A DNA stretch of 64,000 nucleotides from Niallia sp. Man26. GTDB lineage: Bacteria > Bacillota > Bacilli > Bacillales > Cytobacillaceae. Below the pieces are notes generated by a model, which ran no database searches, had not been told where the DNA came from, and worked only from the letters and a program-made list of their open reading frames with translations. The stretch lies in contig NZ_CP095743.1 in the NCBI RefSeq assembly GCF_022049065.2, positions 3,301,001 to 3,365,000 of the forward strand, written 5' to 3'. This document shows positions 46,324-55,340 of the stretch, one piece after another (position 1 is the first letter of the stretch; every line of letters starts with the position of its first letter). The translations under genes and the position numbers were made by a program.

Positions 46324-46914
46324 TTATTTTGATTGTTGATAGTTTACCCCATTGGACTTTAAATTTTCAAAATGAATCTCTAAACTTGGATATTGAACTA
46401 ATTCTGTTATAACTTTTCCAGGTGTATAGTCGATTAGTGGCTTATTTTGGTTAACATCAATAATTGGTTCATGTGTTTCAAAGGATGTTTTCACATAGCC
46501 TGGATCATATTGGATTTTGACACTGTTTGCTGGCGGTATCCAGCCTAGACCAAACTGCTTCGGCGGTCCTTCGCTGTTTCTTTTGGCAATTTGCGGAATC
46601 GGATTACCTTTATTTTCAATTGCTGCAAGCTGCTGTCCGTCTTTTATGCGTCTTGCAATTCCTTTAAGCCATTCTTGGCGGCCTTTTTGGACATAATCAT
46701 CAATGAATCTTTCTCGTGTTTTCATACCTTCATAGGCTCTTGCCTCTGTTTGGTCGATTGTCAAAGTAGCAGCTTTTTTATCAATAATCAGCTCTGCCTT
46801 TGGCTGCTCAATATACAAATCAGCAGGCTTTTGCTCCATTTGAACTTGCGGCTGGACTGTTGTAAGTCCAAGCTTAGCAGGTGTTGAATCAATCCGCAGC
46901 TGTGGTATTTGCAT
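46324..46914 (-). CDS. yviE: YviE/DUF6470 protein
   Basis: 196-residue protein found between flgL and fliW in bacilli, of unknown role. The N-terminal part (about 1-60) has internal repeats of the type PxAxLxIxQ, such as EQKPADLYIEQPKAELIIDK. It has no signal peptide. Conserved placement in flagellar operons suggests a flagellar or secretion function. Confidence 0.85.
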   Translation of the reverse strand: MQIPQLRIDSTPAKLGLTTVQPQVQMEQKPADLYIEQPKAELIIDKKAATLTIDQTEARAYEGMKTRERFIDDYVQKGRQEWLKGIARRIKDGQQLAAIENKGNPIPQIAKRNSEGPPKQFGLGWIPPANSVKIQYDPGYVKTSFETHEPIIDVNQNKPLIDYTPGKVITELVQYPSLEIHFENLKSNGVNYQQSK

Positions 46915-46941
46915 GAATATTTCTCTCCTTTCTATAAAAAA

Positions 46942-46965
46942 AAGCTATTCATTACAGAATAGCTT
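46942..46965 (-). terminator. Terminator after flgL
   Basis: Perfect 9-bp stem AAGCTATTC/GAATAGCTT followed by eight T on the minus strand, between flgL and yviE. It may set the ratio between flgKL and the fliW-csrA genes. Confidence 0.8.
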
Positions 46966-47055
46966 CAAGTGTTTATACAATACTGAGGCGAAATGAGACG
47001 TTTGCCTAGTGATTAGGAATGTCTTAAAACGAAGCTTCCAGCCAAGTCAGTTATA

Positions 47056-47943
47056 TTATCTTAAGAAGTCAATTAATGATGTCTGAATAATTCTTGCTCC
47101 TACGCTCAATGAAGCGTTATGAACACTTTCCTGAACAGACAAGTTTGTGATTGCTACTTCCATATCAACATCTTCATTATCTGAAAGAACTTTGTTAGCA
47201 AGCACTTCTTGTGCGTCAATTCTAGACTCAACCATTTCTAAGCGGTTATATCTTGCACCAAGCTCAGACTTTTCGCTAGACAAGGAATTCATGACAGAAT
47301 CAAGTCTTGTCAGCAATTCATCTAATCCTGTTGTATCATTGTTTTCCATTTTGTCTTGAATTTCCTGTACAACATCAAACATTTCTTGGTTGAAGGTTGC
47401 TGGATTCACGTTCGCTTTCATTGAAACGCCGCTTGAAACTTCCACTGTATAACTGTCAATTGATCCGTCGGCAATATTCGCTGCAACCTGCGGAGGGTTT
47501 CCTGCAGTTACTGGTGGATTAGAAATATCTGTACCATGGAACAGGTATTTTCCGTTTACCTTTGTGTTCGCTACATTTACCAAGTCTTCTTTAATCTGGT
47601 TAATTTCTTCAGCGATTGCTCCTCTTTCATCCACACCGTTCGTATCTGTTTTCCCTTGAACAAGCAATTCTCTTACCCGGTCTAGCCCTGAGCTTGCTTG
47701 GTTCATTGACGCCTCTGAGTTATCCATCCACAGGTACAGCTCTGACAGGTTGCGTTTATACTGCTCTACCTCTGACAGGCTGGAGCGGTAGTACATACCC
47801 TTCATCGCTACAACTGGATCATCTGATGGTTTTGTGATTTTTTTTCCTGTTGCTACTTGGTTCGATAATTGGTTCATCTTATTGTAGCTGTTGCTGATAT
47901 TACGCAAGCTGTTTGCTGAAAGCATTGATTGTGTTACGCGCAT
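47056..47943 (-). CDS. flgL: FlgL, hook-filament junction protein 2
   Basis: 295-residue FlgL (HAP3) with the flagellin-like N terminus MRVTQSMLSANSLRNISNSY and the C-terminal helix ARIIQTSLIDFLR. It connects FlgK to the filament. It lies 11 bp downstream of flgK. Confidence 0.96.
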   Translation of the reverse strand: MRVTQSMLSANSLRNISNSYNKMNQLSNQVATGKKITKPSDDPVVAMKGMYYRSSLSEVEQYKRNLSELYLWMDNSEASMNQASSGLDRVRELLVQGKTDTNGVDERGAIAEEINQIKEDLVNVANTKVNGKYLFHGTDISNPPVTAGNPPQVAANIADGSIDSYTVEVSSGVSMKANVNPATFNQEMFDVVQEIQDKMENNDTTGLDELLTRLDSVMNSLSSEKSELGARYNRLEMVESRIDAQEVLANKVLSDNEDVDMEVAITNLSVQESVHNASLSVGARIIQTSLIDFLR

Positions 47944-47954
47944 TGCTTAATCAC

Positions 47955-49517
47955 CTATCTCCCTCCGACACCCATGCCGTTTATTATCGTATCTAAAAGT
48001 TCATCTGATAATGAAATCATTCTTGCTGCCGCATTGTAAGCCTGTTGGAATTGAATCATATTTGTCATTTCTTCATCCAGTGAAACAGCACTTGTACTCA
48101 TCCGTTTGTTCTCAACAGTCTGCTGCAAAGTCGTTGCATTTGAAGTCATCTTCTCTGCTTCCTGTGCGCTAACTGCCATACTTCCGATAACCCCTTCATA
48201 GTAGTTGCGGAAGTTAGACATCTCTGAATTGTTGCCGTAATCATACTTCTGGTTAATGATGTCAGCCAATTTGCTCACATATGTTGCATCACCAAGTGTT
48301 GCTTGCGAAGGATCTGTTCCAGGTGAAGCATTCGCAATATTATCTAAGCTGCTTTCAATGCTCGAAGAAATCGAGATTCTGCTTGCAAATCCACTGCGAT
48401 CTGTAATGGCTCCATCTGCACTTTCAGAATCAGCAAAGAAGGAGATCGACTGGTTTTCGCCTGCTTCAATTTCGTTCGGGCTCATCCCTTCTTGGTGAAC
48501 CTCATTAAACTTCGTTGCAAATGTATAAGCAAGGTTATCTAACTCTGTCAACATATCATTATATATGCCCTTCAAATTGCCATCTGCATCTTCATAGCCA
48601 TATGCTTCTACGATACTCTTTAATTTCCCAGTAGATTCAAAGTCATTAATATTAATCTCTGAATCTCCGATGGTTATGCTTGTTACAGCACTGTCATCAG
48701 CATTGCTGTTAACTTTGATTGTGTTATATCCATTTTTATCAACTAAAGTACCCAAGGCGTTGCCTTTATCATCAACTAATGTAACAACAGCTTTACCTTC
48801 AGCTTGTGCTAATGCATTGCCTCCAGAAGCTTCATACGATACTTTAATATTCGCATAAGAAGAAAGCTCGTCCAGCAAGCTGTCTCGCTGATCATATAAA
48901 TCGTTTGGCAAGTATCCGTTTGGTTCTACACTGCCGATTTGTTTATTAACTTGGTCTAACTGAGTAAGAATAGTATTAATTGCTTTTTCTGCAACACCAA
49001 GCTCGTTTTTCGCATCGCTCTTTTCAGCTGATACTGTTTTATGCAAGTAATTGAATGTTTCTGATACGGCAATACCGCGTTGACGCACAACGGCACGTGC
49101 TCCAGAATTCTGTGGATCTGTTGCCAAATCCTGCAATGATTCCCAGAAAGAATCCATCGAAGAAGACAGCCCGGACTCAGAAGGTTCATTCATGATTGTC
49201 TCAAGATTGCTCATTGCTGTAGTACGGTTTTCCCAATATCCCAGCTTGCTTGACTCAGAGCGGTATTGTGTATCAAGGAAGCTGTCTCTGATTCTGCTGA
49301 CAGATCCTGCTGTAACACCTGTACCTAATTGTCCTGCAATTCTCGGCGCATTCTGTCCGACTCCAGGAAAGCTTTGTGATTGCTCTAAGTCAACTCTTTG
49401 ACGAGTGTAGCCTAGAGTATTAGCATTTGAAATATTATTACCTGTTGTATATAGGGCACTTTGCTGCGCTACCAGCCCTCGTCTTGCTGTTTCAAGTCCC
49501 ATAAAGGTTGATCCCAT
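47955..49517 (-). CDS. flgK: FlgK, hook-filament junction protein 1
   Basis: 520-residue FlgK (HAP1). N terminus STFMGLETARRGLVAQQSAL and ISNANTLGYTRQRVDLEQS, C terminus FQQAYNAAARMISLSDELLDTIIN; both are family hallmarks. It is slightly longer than B. subtilis FlgK (507). Confidence 0.97.
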   Translation of the reverse strand: MGSTFMGLETARRGLVAQQSALYTTGNNISNANTLGYTRQRVDLEQSQSFPGVGQNAPRIAGQLGTGVTAGSVSRIRDSFLDTQYRSESSKLGYWENRTTAMSNLETIMNEPSESGLSSSMDSFWESLQDLATDPQNSGARAVVRQRGIAVSETFNYLHKTVSAEKSDAKNELGVAEKAINTILTQLDQVNKQIGSVEPNGYLPNDLYDQRDSLLDELSSYANIKVSYEASGGNALAQAEGKAVVTLVDDKGNALGTLVDKNGYNTIKVNSNADDSAVTSITIGDSEININDFESTGKLKSIVEAYGYEDADGNLKGIYNDMLTELDNLAYTFATKFNEVHQEGMSPNEIEAGENQSISFFADSESADGAITDRSGFASRISISSSIESSLDNIANASPGTDPSQATLGDATYVSKLADIINQKYDYGNNSEMSNFRNYYEGVIGSMAVSAQEAEKMTSNATTLQQTVENKRMSTSAVSLDEEMTNMIQFQQAYNAAARMISLSDELLDTIINGMGVGGR

Positions 49518-49530
49518 GACTTCTCCTCCA

Positions 49531-50028
49531 TTATGCCTTCATATTTAAAAGACTGCTTGATGTTTTTCCGATGTTGCCTGTGTGAACAGAATTTCCATTT
49601 ACCGGCTTACCGTAATTAAGGCTTTGTTTGGTTGGTTTTAACAAGCTTAATGATACATTCACAAATTGCATCGATTGTCTTAACAGCTGCTGATTTAACG
49701 TATTCGCATCTTTTAACTCTCCAATAATGCTTCGCAGTTTATCCGCTGCCTCGCCCGCCTGTTTCGCAGGTTCTGGCTCCATCAGTTCTAAACAATCAGA
49801 AATAGTAGGATTATGAACGGTCTTAACAATTTTTCGGCAAACTTCTACTCGTGCCGCTTCCAGCTTTTGAATGCTCATGATATGCGCTTGCTCATCTTTC
49901 ATTACTTGCTGAAGGGACTCTATATCCCCCTTCTTTATGATCTCTGTTTTGTTCTTCGCCACTTCATACAGGCTTGCATGAGAGTTAACGAGCTTTTCCA
50001 GCACTTCAATCAATAAGGACGCAGACAT
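49531..50028 (-). CDS. flgN: FlgN-like chaperone (YvyG)
   Basis: 165-residue all-helical FlgN-type chaperone for FlgK and FlgL. LLIEVLEKLVNSHASLYEVAKNKTEIIKKG is typical, with a coiled middle. The order flgM-flgN-flgK-flgL supports the name. Confidence 0.92.
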   Translation of the reverse strand: MSASLLIEVLEKLVNSHASLYEVAKNKTEIIKKGDIESLQQVMKDEQAHIMSIQKLEAARVEVCRKIVKTVHNPTISDCLELMEPEPAKQAGEAADKLRSIIGELKDANTLNQQLLRQSMQFVNVSLSLLKPTKQSLNYGKPVNGNSVHTGNIGKTSSSLLNMKA

Positions 50029-50048
50029 TAGAGACCCTCCTTTTAGTA

Positions 50049-50327
50049 TTAGTTAGCTTGATTATTCTTCGTATAGAAATTGACAATGCTGTTTGCAATA
50101 TCCTCTGAACGAACTTCATATGTGCCATTTTGAATTTGTTTTTTTAATGCTTCAATTTTTTCAGTTCTTGCTTGTGACACTTGAGTCACTTGCTGAAGTT
50201 CTTTAGCAGCAGAGGAGATTTCAATTTTGTCTGTCCCCTTAACTGCTTCTGTTTTTACTTGATCTATTTTACTTACTTGTTTTTTATATGGATTAATTCC
50301 TTGTGTTCCGTAATTATTAATTTTCAT
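50049..50327 (-). CDS. flgM: FlgM, anti-SigD factor
   Basis: 92-residue anti-sigma factor. The C-terminal SigD-binding half has IEALKKQIQNGTYEVRSEDIANSIV. It is the first gene of the flgM-flgN-flgK-flgL operon and has its own SigD promoter, giving feedback control. Confidence 0.96.
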   Translation of the reverse strand: MKINNYGTQGINPYKKQVSKIDQVKTEAVKGTDKIEISSAAKELQQVTQVSQARTEKIEALKKQIQNGTYEVRSEDIANSIVNFYTKNNQAN

Positions 50328-50375
50328 GTTTATTCCTCGCTTTCTTTTTTTCCGTACAGAAAAGCTCTACCTCTA

Positions 50376-50401
50376 GTATCGGATGATTAGCGTTTTATTT
50401 A
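50376..50401 (-). promoter_or_regulatory. SigD promoter of flgM
   Basis: TAAA (50401-50398), 15 nt, CCGATAC (50382-50376), about 50 bp upstream of flgM. Confidence 0.8.
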
Positions 50402-50542
50402 AACATTTCCTTCGCTTTTTCTTAAAATGCGCCAAAAAGACTAATTTAAAACAGGAACACCAAGAGTATTTTCCTATATTGATGAATAAGTCGTGAGGAT
50501 TGGTCTAGGAGATTCTACAGAGAAGGTAACGAAGTATGCATC

Positions 50543-50561
50543 TGGGCTGTCACGTACAGCC
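50543..50561 (-). terminator. Hairpin after yvyF
   Basis: Stem GGGCTGT/ACAGCCC with 5-nt loop downstream of yvyF; no clear T-run. Confidence 0.45.
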
Positions 50562-50581
50562 CAAGAGCTAAGGTTTATCTA

Positions 50582-50980
50582 TTATTTACCAGTAAAGTAA
50601 GTGGCTGATTTTGCCTGTTTTTTTCGTTCCTCTTCTGCTTCCATGCTTTTAATATCTCCTTGCAAGTTCGACAGACAGCTCGTGCAAAGCTTTCCTTCTC
50701 TGATTTGTGTGCCGCATTTTGCACATGGATAACCTAAGTTAGGAAACTGGGACAGCTTAATGCGTCCTTTTTTAATCCATTTATATATTAACGATTTTTC
50801 GACTCCTGTATTTGCCACAACTTGTTCCATCGGTGCTGTTCTGTTTTGCTTTTTGCGAATGAATTGATACACTTTTTCATAATCCGCTTCTTCTTGCTTA
50901 TAGCACTTAGGGCAAATATCCCTAAGATTATTTACTACATAAATGTCCCCACATTTAGGGCAGTTCGCTAATTCAGCCAT
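50582..50980 (-). CDS. yvyF: YvyF, flagellar-operon zinc-ribbon protein (TIGR03826)
   Basis: 132-residue protein with two CxxC pairs at the N terminus (NCPKCG, CPKCYK) and two more near the end (CAKCG, CTSC), so probably two zinc ribbons. The middle has a helix-turn-helix-like segment. It is always found near flgM in bacilli. The start at 50980 (MAELANCPKCG) is 30 bp inside the longest frame; GGGAGG precedes it. Confidence 0.9.
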   Translation of the reverse strand: MAELANCPKCGDIYVVNNLRDICPKCYKQEEADYEKVYQFIRKKQNRTAPMEQVVANTGVEKSLIYKWIKKGRIKLSQFPNLGYPCAKCGTQIREGKLCTSCLSNLQGDIKSMEAEEERKKQAKSATYFTGK

Positions 50981-51006
50981 TTTCTCTTTTCCTCCCATAG
51001 TAATTG

Positions 51007-51699
51007 TCATCTCGCAACAGTGAACGAAATGACAGTATTGGCTCCTGCATTTTTCAACACTTTAGCCGCCTGCCTTACCGTTGCACCTGTAGTATATATA
51101 TCGTCAACGAGCAGCACATGTTGAGCATGGCAGCCCTCAATATTTGCCGCAGAAAACACAGCAGTATTTTCCAATCTTTCCTGTCTGCTGATTTTCGACT
51201 GTTTATCACCATGAACGCGAGATAATAGCTGCTTGTAGCCTAAATGAGTATATGCAAGAATTGCCTCTGATTGATTAAAGCCTCGCTCATACAGTCTTTC
51301 CTCACTTAACGGTATAGGTGATACCACTCTTCCTCTTGCAGTTTTTTTGGGAAAGTATGCAGCGAACGCTCCTGCTACTTTATGATCTCCTCTGTATTTA
51401 AAAAGGGCAATGATTTCTTTTAAAAAGTCATTATACACAAAAATAGAGGTATTGCCATCCAGCACTCCTTTCCATTGAGGATCTTGTTCCCACTTATAGC
51501 AATCAAGACACAAGCTGCCCCTTATATATTCTGAATCAATGCGAGAGAAAGGCCGACTGCAAATAGAACACCGACTTCCTGTAATGAACTCTAATTTACT
51601 TTTGCATTCTTCACAAAGCAATTCGCTTTTTTGCTCAGCAAATAAACTAGTCCAGTTTAAGACAGGTCTTAGGGAAGTTAAACAAAATGTACAATGCAC
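51007..51699 (-). CDS. comFC: ComFC, competence phosphoribosyltransferase-like protein
   Basis: 230-residue ComFC/GntX family protein needed for transformation. The N-terminal zinc-binding Cys cluster reads CTFCLTSL, CEECKSKLEF, CSICSRPF and CLDCYKW. The C-terminal PRTase motif is HVLLVDDIYTTGATV. The start is a GTG at 51699 with GAGGAGG upstream; the longest-frame GTG at 51714 overlaps the comFA stop. ComFB, which lies between comFA and comFC in B. subtilis, is absent. Confidence 0.95.
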   Translation of the reverse strand: MHCTFCLTSLRPVLNWTSLFAEQKSELLCEECKSKLEFITGSRCSICSRPFSRIDSEYIRGSLCLDCYKWEQDPQWKGVLDGNTSIFVYNDFLKEIIALFKYRGDHKVAGAFAAYFPKKTARGRVVSPIPLSEERLYERGFNQSEAILAYTHLGYKQLLSRVHGDKQSKISRQERLENTAVFSAANIEGCHAQHVLLVDDIYTTGATVRQAAKVLKNAGANTVISFTVAR

Positions 51700-51710
51700 T
51701 TTATTCCTCC

Positions 51711-53201
51711 TCACCTAAGCAGAAGCATGCCTGTTTGGGCAGCTTCCTTATTACTGTTTTCGATTTGATTCTTTGCCTCGACCATACTCCATGTTTTCCC
51801 ATGATGAAAAAACACCACATCTCCGTCTGGATGCTCGCTGCTTCTTCCAGCTCTCCCGGCAATTTGAATAAGAGCACTATCAGTGAACACATCATTTTCT
51901 GCACCTAATACAGCAACATCTATATTTGGAAAAGTAACACCTCTTTCCAATATAGTCGTAGTAATCAGCAGATTTATTTCCTTGTTTCGCATTTTTTTCA
52001 CCTTGTCTATTCTGTGCGGATCGGCAGCAAAAACTGATTCCACCTTGCTGTCCAACTGTCCCAAAATAGTCTTTGCTTTTTCTAATTGCGCTATCTTCGG
52101 CAAAAATAAGAGAACTTGTTTGCCCTTGCTTAGCCGCTCCTTTAACCATACAAGCAGCCTTTGGGGCAGCTTGCCTTGATTTAGGAGCTTTTCCCAATTG
52201 CCGCACCATATAAAGCGAGGAACAGGCAATGGGTGTCTGTGATAACGTGCCGGGATTTTTACATACGCTATCTTTTTATGTTTGCATTTACGCTGCCAGC
52301 TTTTATTAGGAGTTGCTGTTAAATACACCAATGTTGATTTACTTTTTCTCGCTTTATTTATGGCATGCTGCAATGTTTCATCAGCAGAGTATGGAAATGC
52401 GTCCATTTCATCAAGAATAATGAGGTCAAAAGCTTGCTCAAAGCGATATAACTGATGCGTTGTGCTGATAAACAGTGAGCTGTGCTTCAGCTTGTTGCCG
52501 CTGTCACCATACAAAGGGATTACGTTGATTGTTGGAAAGGCTCGCTGCAGCCTCGGTGTCAGTTCAAGGACGACATCTGTTCTTGGAGTGGCAATACACA
52601 CTCTTTTTTGTGTGCTGAGGGCTTTTTCTATTCCTTTAAATAAAACTTCCGTTTTCCCTGCACCACAAACTGCCCACACAAGAATTTCACTGTTTCGTTC
52701 GACAGCTTCCACTATTGTGCTGGAGGCATGCTGCTGTCCTGGAGAAAGGCTACCCTGCCATTCTAATGTGCAAGGAGTTATAACGGTTGCTGGACCTGTC
52801 CAGCTAATCAGCGGGCTACATTCAGATATTCTGCCCATCATCACACAATTGCGGCAATAAGCACAGGCCCTCTTGCACCGGGCACATTGGTAGGAAGCAA
52901 AAAGCTCTTGGCGCTTATTTCCGCATCGTGCGCAAATGAGCTTATTGCTATTTCTTCTAATGCCAGGATGATAGGCACAATAGCCTTTCAGGTAGTGTTC
53001 TTGGATTTCTTCTAATGAAATGGAAATTTCCTCAAAAAGCAGTTTTTTACCTTCTAAGGTTGCTTGGAGATTTTTACTGTAGCAGAAATTAGTGTCTAGT
53101 GGATGAGGAGTTTGGAGAGGAAGGTCTGTAATACGCATTAAATCAGGCCGAGGAGCGAGGACAGGAATGAGCTCGTTCTGTGGGGAAATGCTAAAAAGCA
53201 T
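51711..53201 (-). CDS. comFA: ComFA, DNA-uptake helicase/translocase
   Basis: 496-residue DEAD-box-like ATPase driving DNA uptake. Features are an N-terminal zinc finger with four CxxC motifs (CARCG, CARC, CAYC region), Walker A VCGAGKTEVLFKGI and Walker B IILDEMDAF. The C-terminal helicase region has TTTILERGVTFPN and QIAGRAGRSSEHPDG. The start at 53201 has AAGGAGG 8 nt upstream; seven extra residues in the longest frame are not supported. Confidence 0.95.
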   Translation of the reverse strand: MLFSISPQNELIPVLAPRPDLMRITDLPLQTPHPLDTNFCYSKNLQATLEGKKLLFEEISISLEEIQEHYLKGYCAYHPGIRRNSNKLICARCGNKRQELFASYQCARCKRACAYCRNCVMMGRISECSPLISWTGPATVITPCTLEWQGSLSPGQQHASSTIVEAVERNSEILVWAVCGAGKTEVLFKGIEKALSTQKRVCIATPRTDVVLELTPRLQRAFPTINVIPLYGDSGNKLKHSSLFISTTHQLYRFEQAFDLIILDEMDAFPYSADETLQHAINKARKSKSTLVYLTATPNKSWQRKCKHKKIAYVKIPARYHRHPLPVPRFIWCGNWEKLLNQGKLPQRLLVWLKERLSKGKQVLLFLPKIAQLEKAKTILGQLDSKVESVFAADPHRIDKVKKMRNKEINLLITTTILERGVTFPNIDVAVLGAENDVFTDSALIQIAGRAGRSSEHPDGDVVFFHHGKTWSMVEAKNQIENSNKEAAQTGMLLLR

Positions 53202-53281
53202 TATGTGCGCCTCCTTATTCATTTTATTTTACTTATTCATTATTCTTTATGCATGCTTTAATTCCTCCTAACAAAATAAAA

Positions 53282-53307
53282 ATCCTGTCTCTATTAATAG
53301 ACAGGAT
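53282..53307 (-). terminator. Terminator of degV
   Basis: Stem ATCCTGTCT/AGACAGGAT followed by TTTTT on the minus strand. Confidence 0.8.
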
Positions 53308-53317
53308 CTTGAACGTT

Positions 53318-54157
53318 TTATAGTTTTTTCATCCAGCCAAGGCCCATGGACCCTTCGCCAAGATGAGTGCCGATAACTGCACCGAAGTAGCTGATGGAAA
53401 ACTCAATATTAGGGTATGTTTCTGAAAGCTCCCTTTTCCATTCAATCGCTTCCTCTTCTCGGTTTGCATGGATGATGACTGCCTGGTACTCTTCGCCATT
53501 AGTTGCTTCTGCAAGAAGATCGACAATGCGCTTCATCGCTTTTTTTCTTGTGCGAATCTTTTCGAAAGGAACAATGACCTTGTCTTCGAAATGCAATAGC
53601 GGTTTTACTTGAAGCAGGCTGCCAATCAATGCTTGTGCACTGGACAAGCGTCCGCCGCGCTGCAAATGAGCTAAATCATCCACCATGAAATAAGCATGGC
53701 TTGTCTTTTTAAGCTCTTCAAGTATAGGAATAATTTCTGCAGCAGTTTTGCCAGCCTTGGAAAGCTTGGCAGCTTCTATTGCATAGAAACCTTGAACCAT
53801 GCAGCTGATTTCTGTATCAAATGCAAAAACATTGATGTTATCAACCATAGTGCCAGCAGTTATTGCACCTTGGTAAGTCCCGCTGATGCCGCTTGATAGA
53901 TGGATGCTGATTACTTCATCGTAATCATGTGAAAGGCGCTCAAATAGTTCAGCAAACTTCCCAATCGACGGCTGAGAGGTAGTCGGAAGCGGTTTTGTTT
54001 TTACTTCTTCGTAAAATTGACCAGCCTCCAAATCTACCTCTTCTTCATAAATTTCATTTCCGAACACAACCGTTAACGGAATCATATGTATATCATATTT
54101 GTCTTTTACTTCTTTTGTTATATAAGCAGTACTATCTGTTACAATAGCTGTTTTCAT
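53318..54157 (-). CDS. degV: DegV-family fatty-acid-binding protein
   Basis: 279-residue DegV-like protein. It starts MKTAIVTDSTAYITKE; the first domain has TTSQPSIGKFAELFERL and SGISGTYQG (lipid-binding Ser/Thr region), and the DDLAHLQRGGRLS motif is conserved. Such proteins bind fatty acids for the FakA kinase. B. subtilis yviA, now degV, also lies beside degSU. Confidence 0.94.
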   Translation of the reverse strand: MKTAIVTDSTAYITKEVKDKYDIHMIPLTVVFGNEIYEEEVDLEAGQFYEEVKTKPLPTTSQPSIGKFAELFERLSHDYDEVISIHLSSGISGTYQGAITAGTMVDNINVFAFDTEISCMVQGFYAIEAAKLSKAGKTAAEIIPILEELKKTSHAYFMVDDLAHLQRGGRLSSAQALIGSLLQVKPLLHFEDKVIVPFEKIRTRKKAMKRIVDLLAEATNGEEYQAVIIHANREEEAIEWKRELSETYPNIEFSISYFGAVIGTHLGEGSMGLGWMKKL

Positions 54158-54309
54158 TTTTGTGTAATACCTTCCTTATCTATACAATTGTATGATGTAT
54201 ATTTTAACTAAAAAATAAAATATTTGCATCAAATATAGGCTAATTTTATTATTGTAGACAAAAAAGGTAGTTTATAGCAGACGTTTATCATATATAGAAA
54301 GACATTATG

Positions 54310-54441
54310 TCAGTATTTCAATTCTCTGCGATTCAATTCTTCAAAAAGTATGGCGATAAATTCGACTTCCAAATCAAGTGAGATTGCCAGGCGATATGCT
54401 TTTACCAGCTCAGCATTTGAAAGAATATTTACTCCGCTCAT
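54310..54441 (-). CDS. Sda-like sporulation kinase inhibitor (small)
   Basis: 43-residue ORF, too short for standard ORF tracks. Residues ILSNAELVKAYRLAISLDL then EVEFIAILFEELNRREL match the two-helix hairpin of Sda (B. subtilis [35 protein letters not shown]) in spacing and hydrophobic pattern. Sda blocks KinA autophosphorylation after DNA damage. AGGAG is 9-13 nt upstream. In B. subtilis sda is elsewhere, so this may be a paralogue. The gene lies between degV and degU. Confidence 0.65.
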   Translation of the reverse strand: MSGVNILSNAELVKAYRLAISLDLEVEFIAILFEELNRRELKY

Positions 54442-54593
54442 CTCAAGCACTCCTATCCCTTTATTTATGAATATTCTGCACTATCTAACCGCTGTTGCAC
54501 ATAGGGATTTTATCCTAATTCCGTCGACTTTTTTACAAAAATATGAATTTTTCTGCTTCTTTGGACAAAAATCGACATTTTCGCAAAAAAAAA

Positions 54594-54613
54594 GCTTCCC
54601 AATAGAGGGAAAC
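54594..54613 (-). terminator. Terminator of degU
   Basis: Stem GCTTCCC/GGGAAAC with one G-U pair, followed by TTTTTTT on the minus strand. Confidence 0.7.
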
Positions 54614-54617
54614 TCTT

Positions 54618-55307
54618 TTAGCGCACTTCTACCCAGCCGTTTTTGATCGCTACGACAACTGCTTGTGTCCGGTCGTTTACGTTCATTTTTTGCAGGATAT
54701 TGCTGACATGGTTTTTTACCGTTTTTTCACTGATAAATAATGCTTCACCTATACCTCTGTTGCTCTTACCGTCTGCAAGAAGCTGCAATACTTCACACTC
54801 ACGGCGTGTTAACAGATGTAGCGGTCTTCTTATTTCAACTGTTTGAACATAATGCTCTCCGCCGCCTGACTCTTCCATTGCCAATCTGCGGTATTCATTT
54901 ACAAGGTTATGCGTAACTTTCGGATGCAAGTATGACCCGCCGTCCGCCACTACTTTAACTGCTTCTACAAGTGCATCTGCATCCATCTCTTTTAATAGAT
55001 AGCCGCTTGCTCCTGTTTTTAGTGCATGTGTTACATAGTTTTCATCATCATGAATGGAAAGGATAATGACTTTTGTTTCTGGAAACTTCTCCAAAAGCTG
55101 TCTTGTCGCTTCCACACCATTTGTTGTCGGCATGTTAATATCCATGATTGTTACATCAGGCTGATATTCTTCTACAAGCTGGATCGCTTGTGAACCGTCA
55201 TCGCCTTCTGCGACAACTTCAAAGCTTGATTCGAAATCCAAGATACGTTTAACACCTTCCCTGAACAATTGATGATCATCTATAATAACTATTTTCGTTG
55301 TAGCCAA
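54618..55307 (-). CDS. degU: DegU response regulator
   Basis: 229 residues, the same as B. subtilis DegU. NarL-type response regulator controlling exoproteases, motility and competence. The receiver domain has phospho-acceptor Asp in [11 protein letters not shown] and Lys in [10 protein letters not shown]. The HTH reads [20 protein letters not shown] and [16 protein letters not shown]. The start is a TTG at 55307 with GGGGAGG 8 nt upstream; this gives the same N terminus as DegU. The longer frame from GTG 55331 includes this Shine-Dalgarno. Confidence 0.95.
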   Translation of the reverse strand: MATTKIVIIDDHQLFREGVKRILDFESSFEVVAEGDDGSQAIQLVEEYQPDVTIMDINMPTTNGVEATRQLLEKFPETKVIILSIHDDENYVTHALKTGASGYLLKEMDADALVEAVKVVADGGSYLHPKVTHNLVNEYRRLAMEESGGGEHYVQTVEIRRPLHLLTRRECEVLQLLADGKSNRGIGEALFISEKTVKNHVSNILQKMNVNDRTQAVVVAIKNGWVEVR

Positions 55308-55340
55308 TTGCTTCGCCTCCCCTATTCTCACACTATCAAT

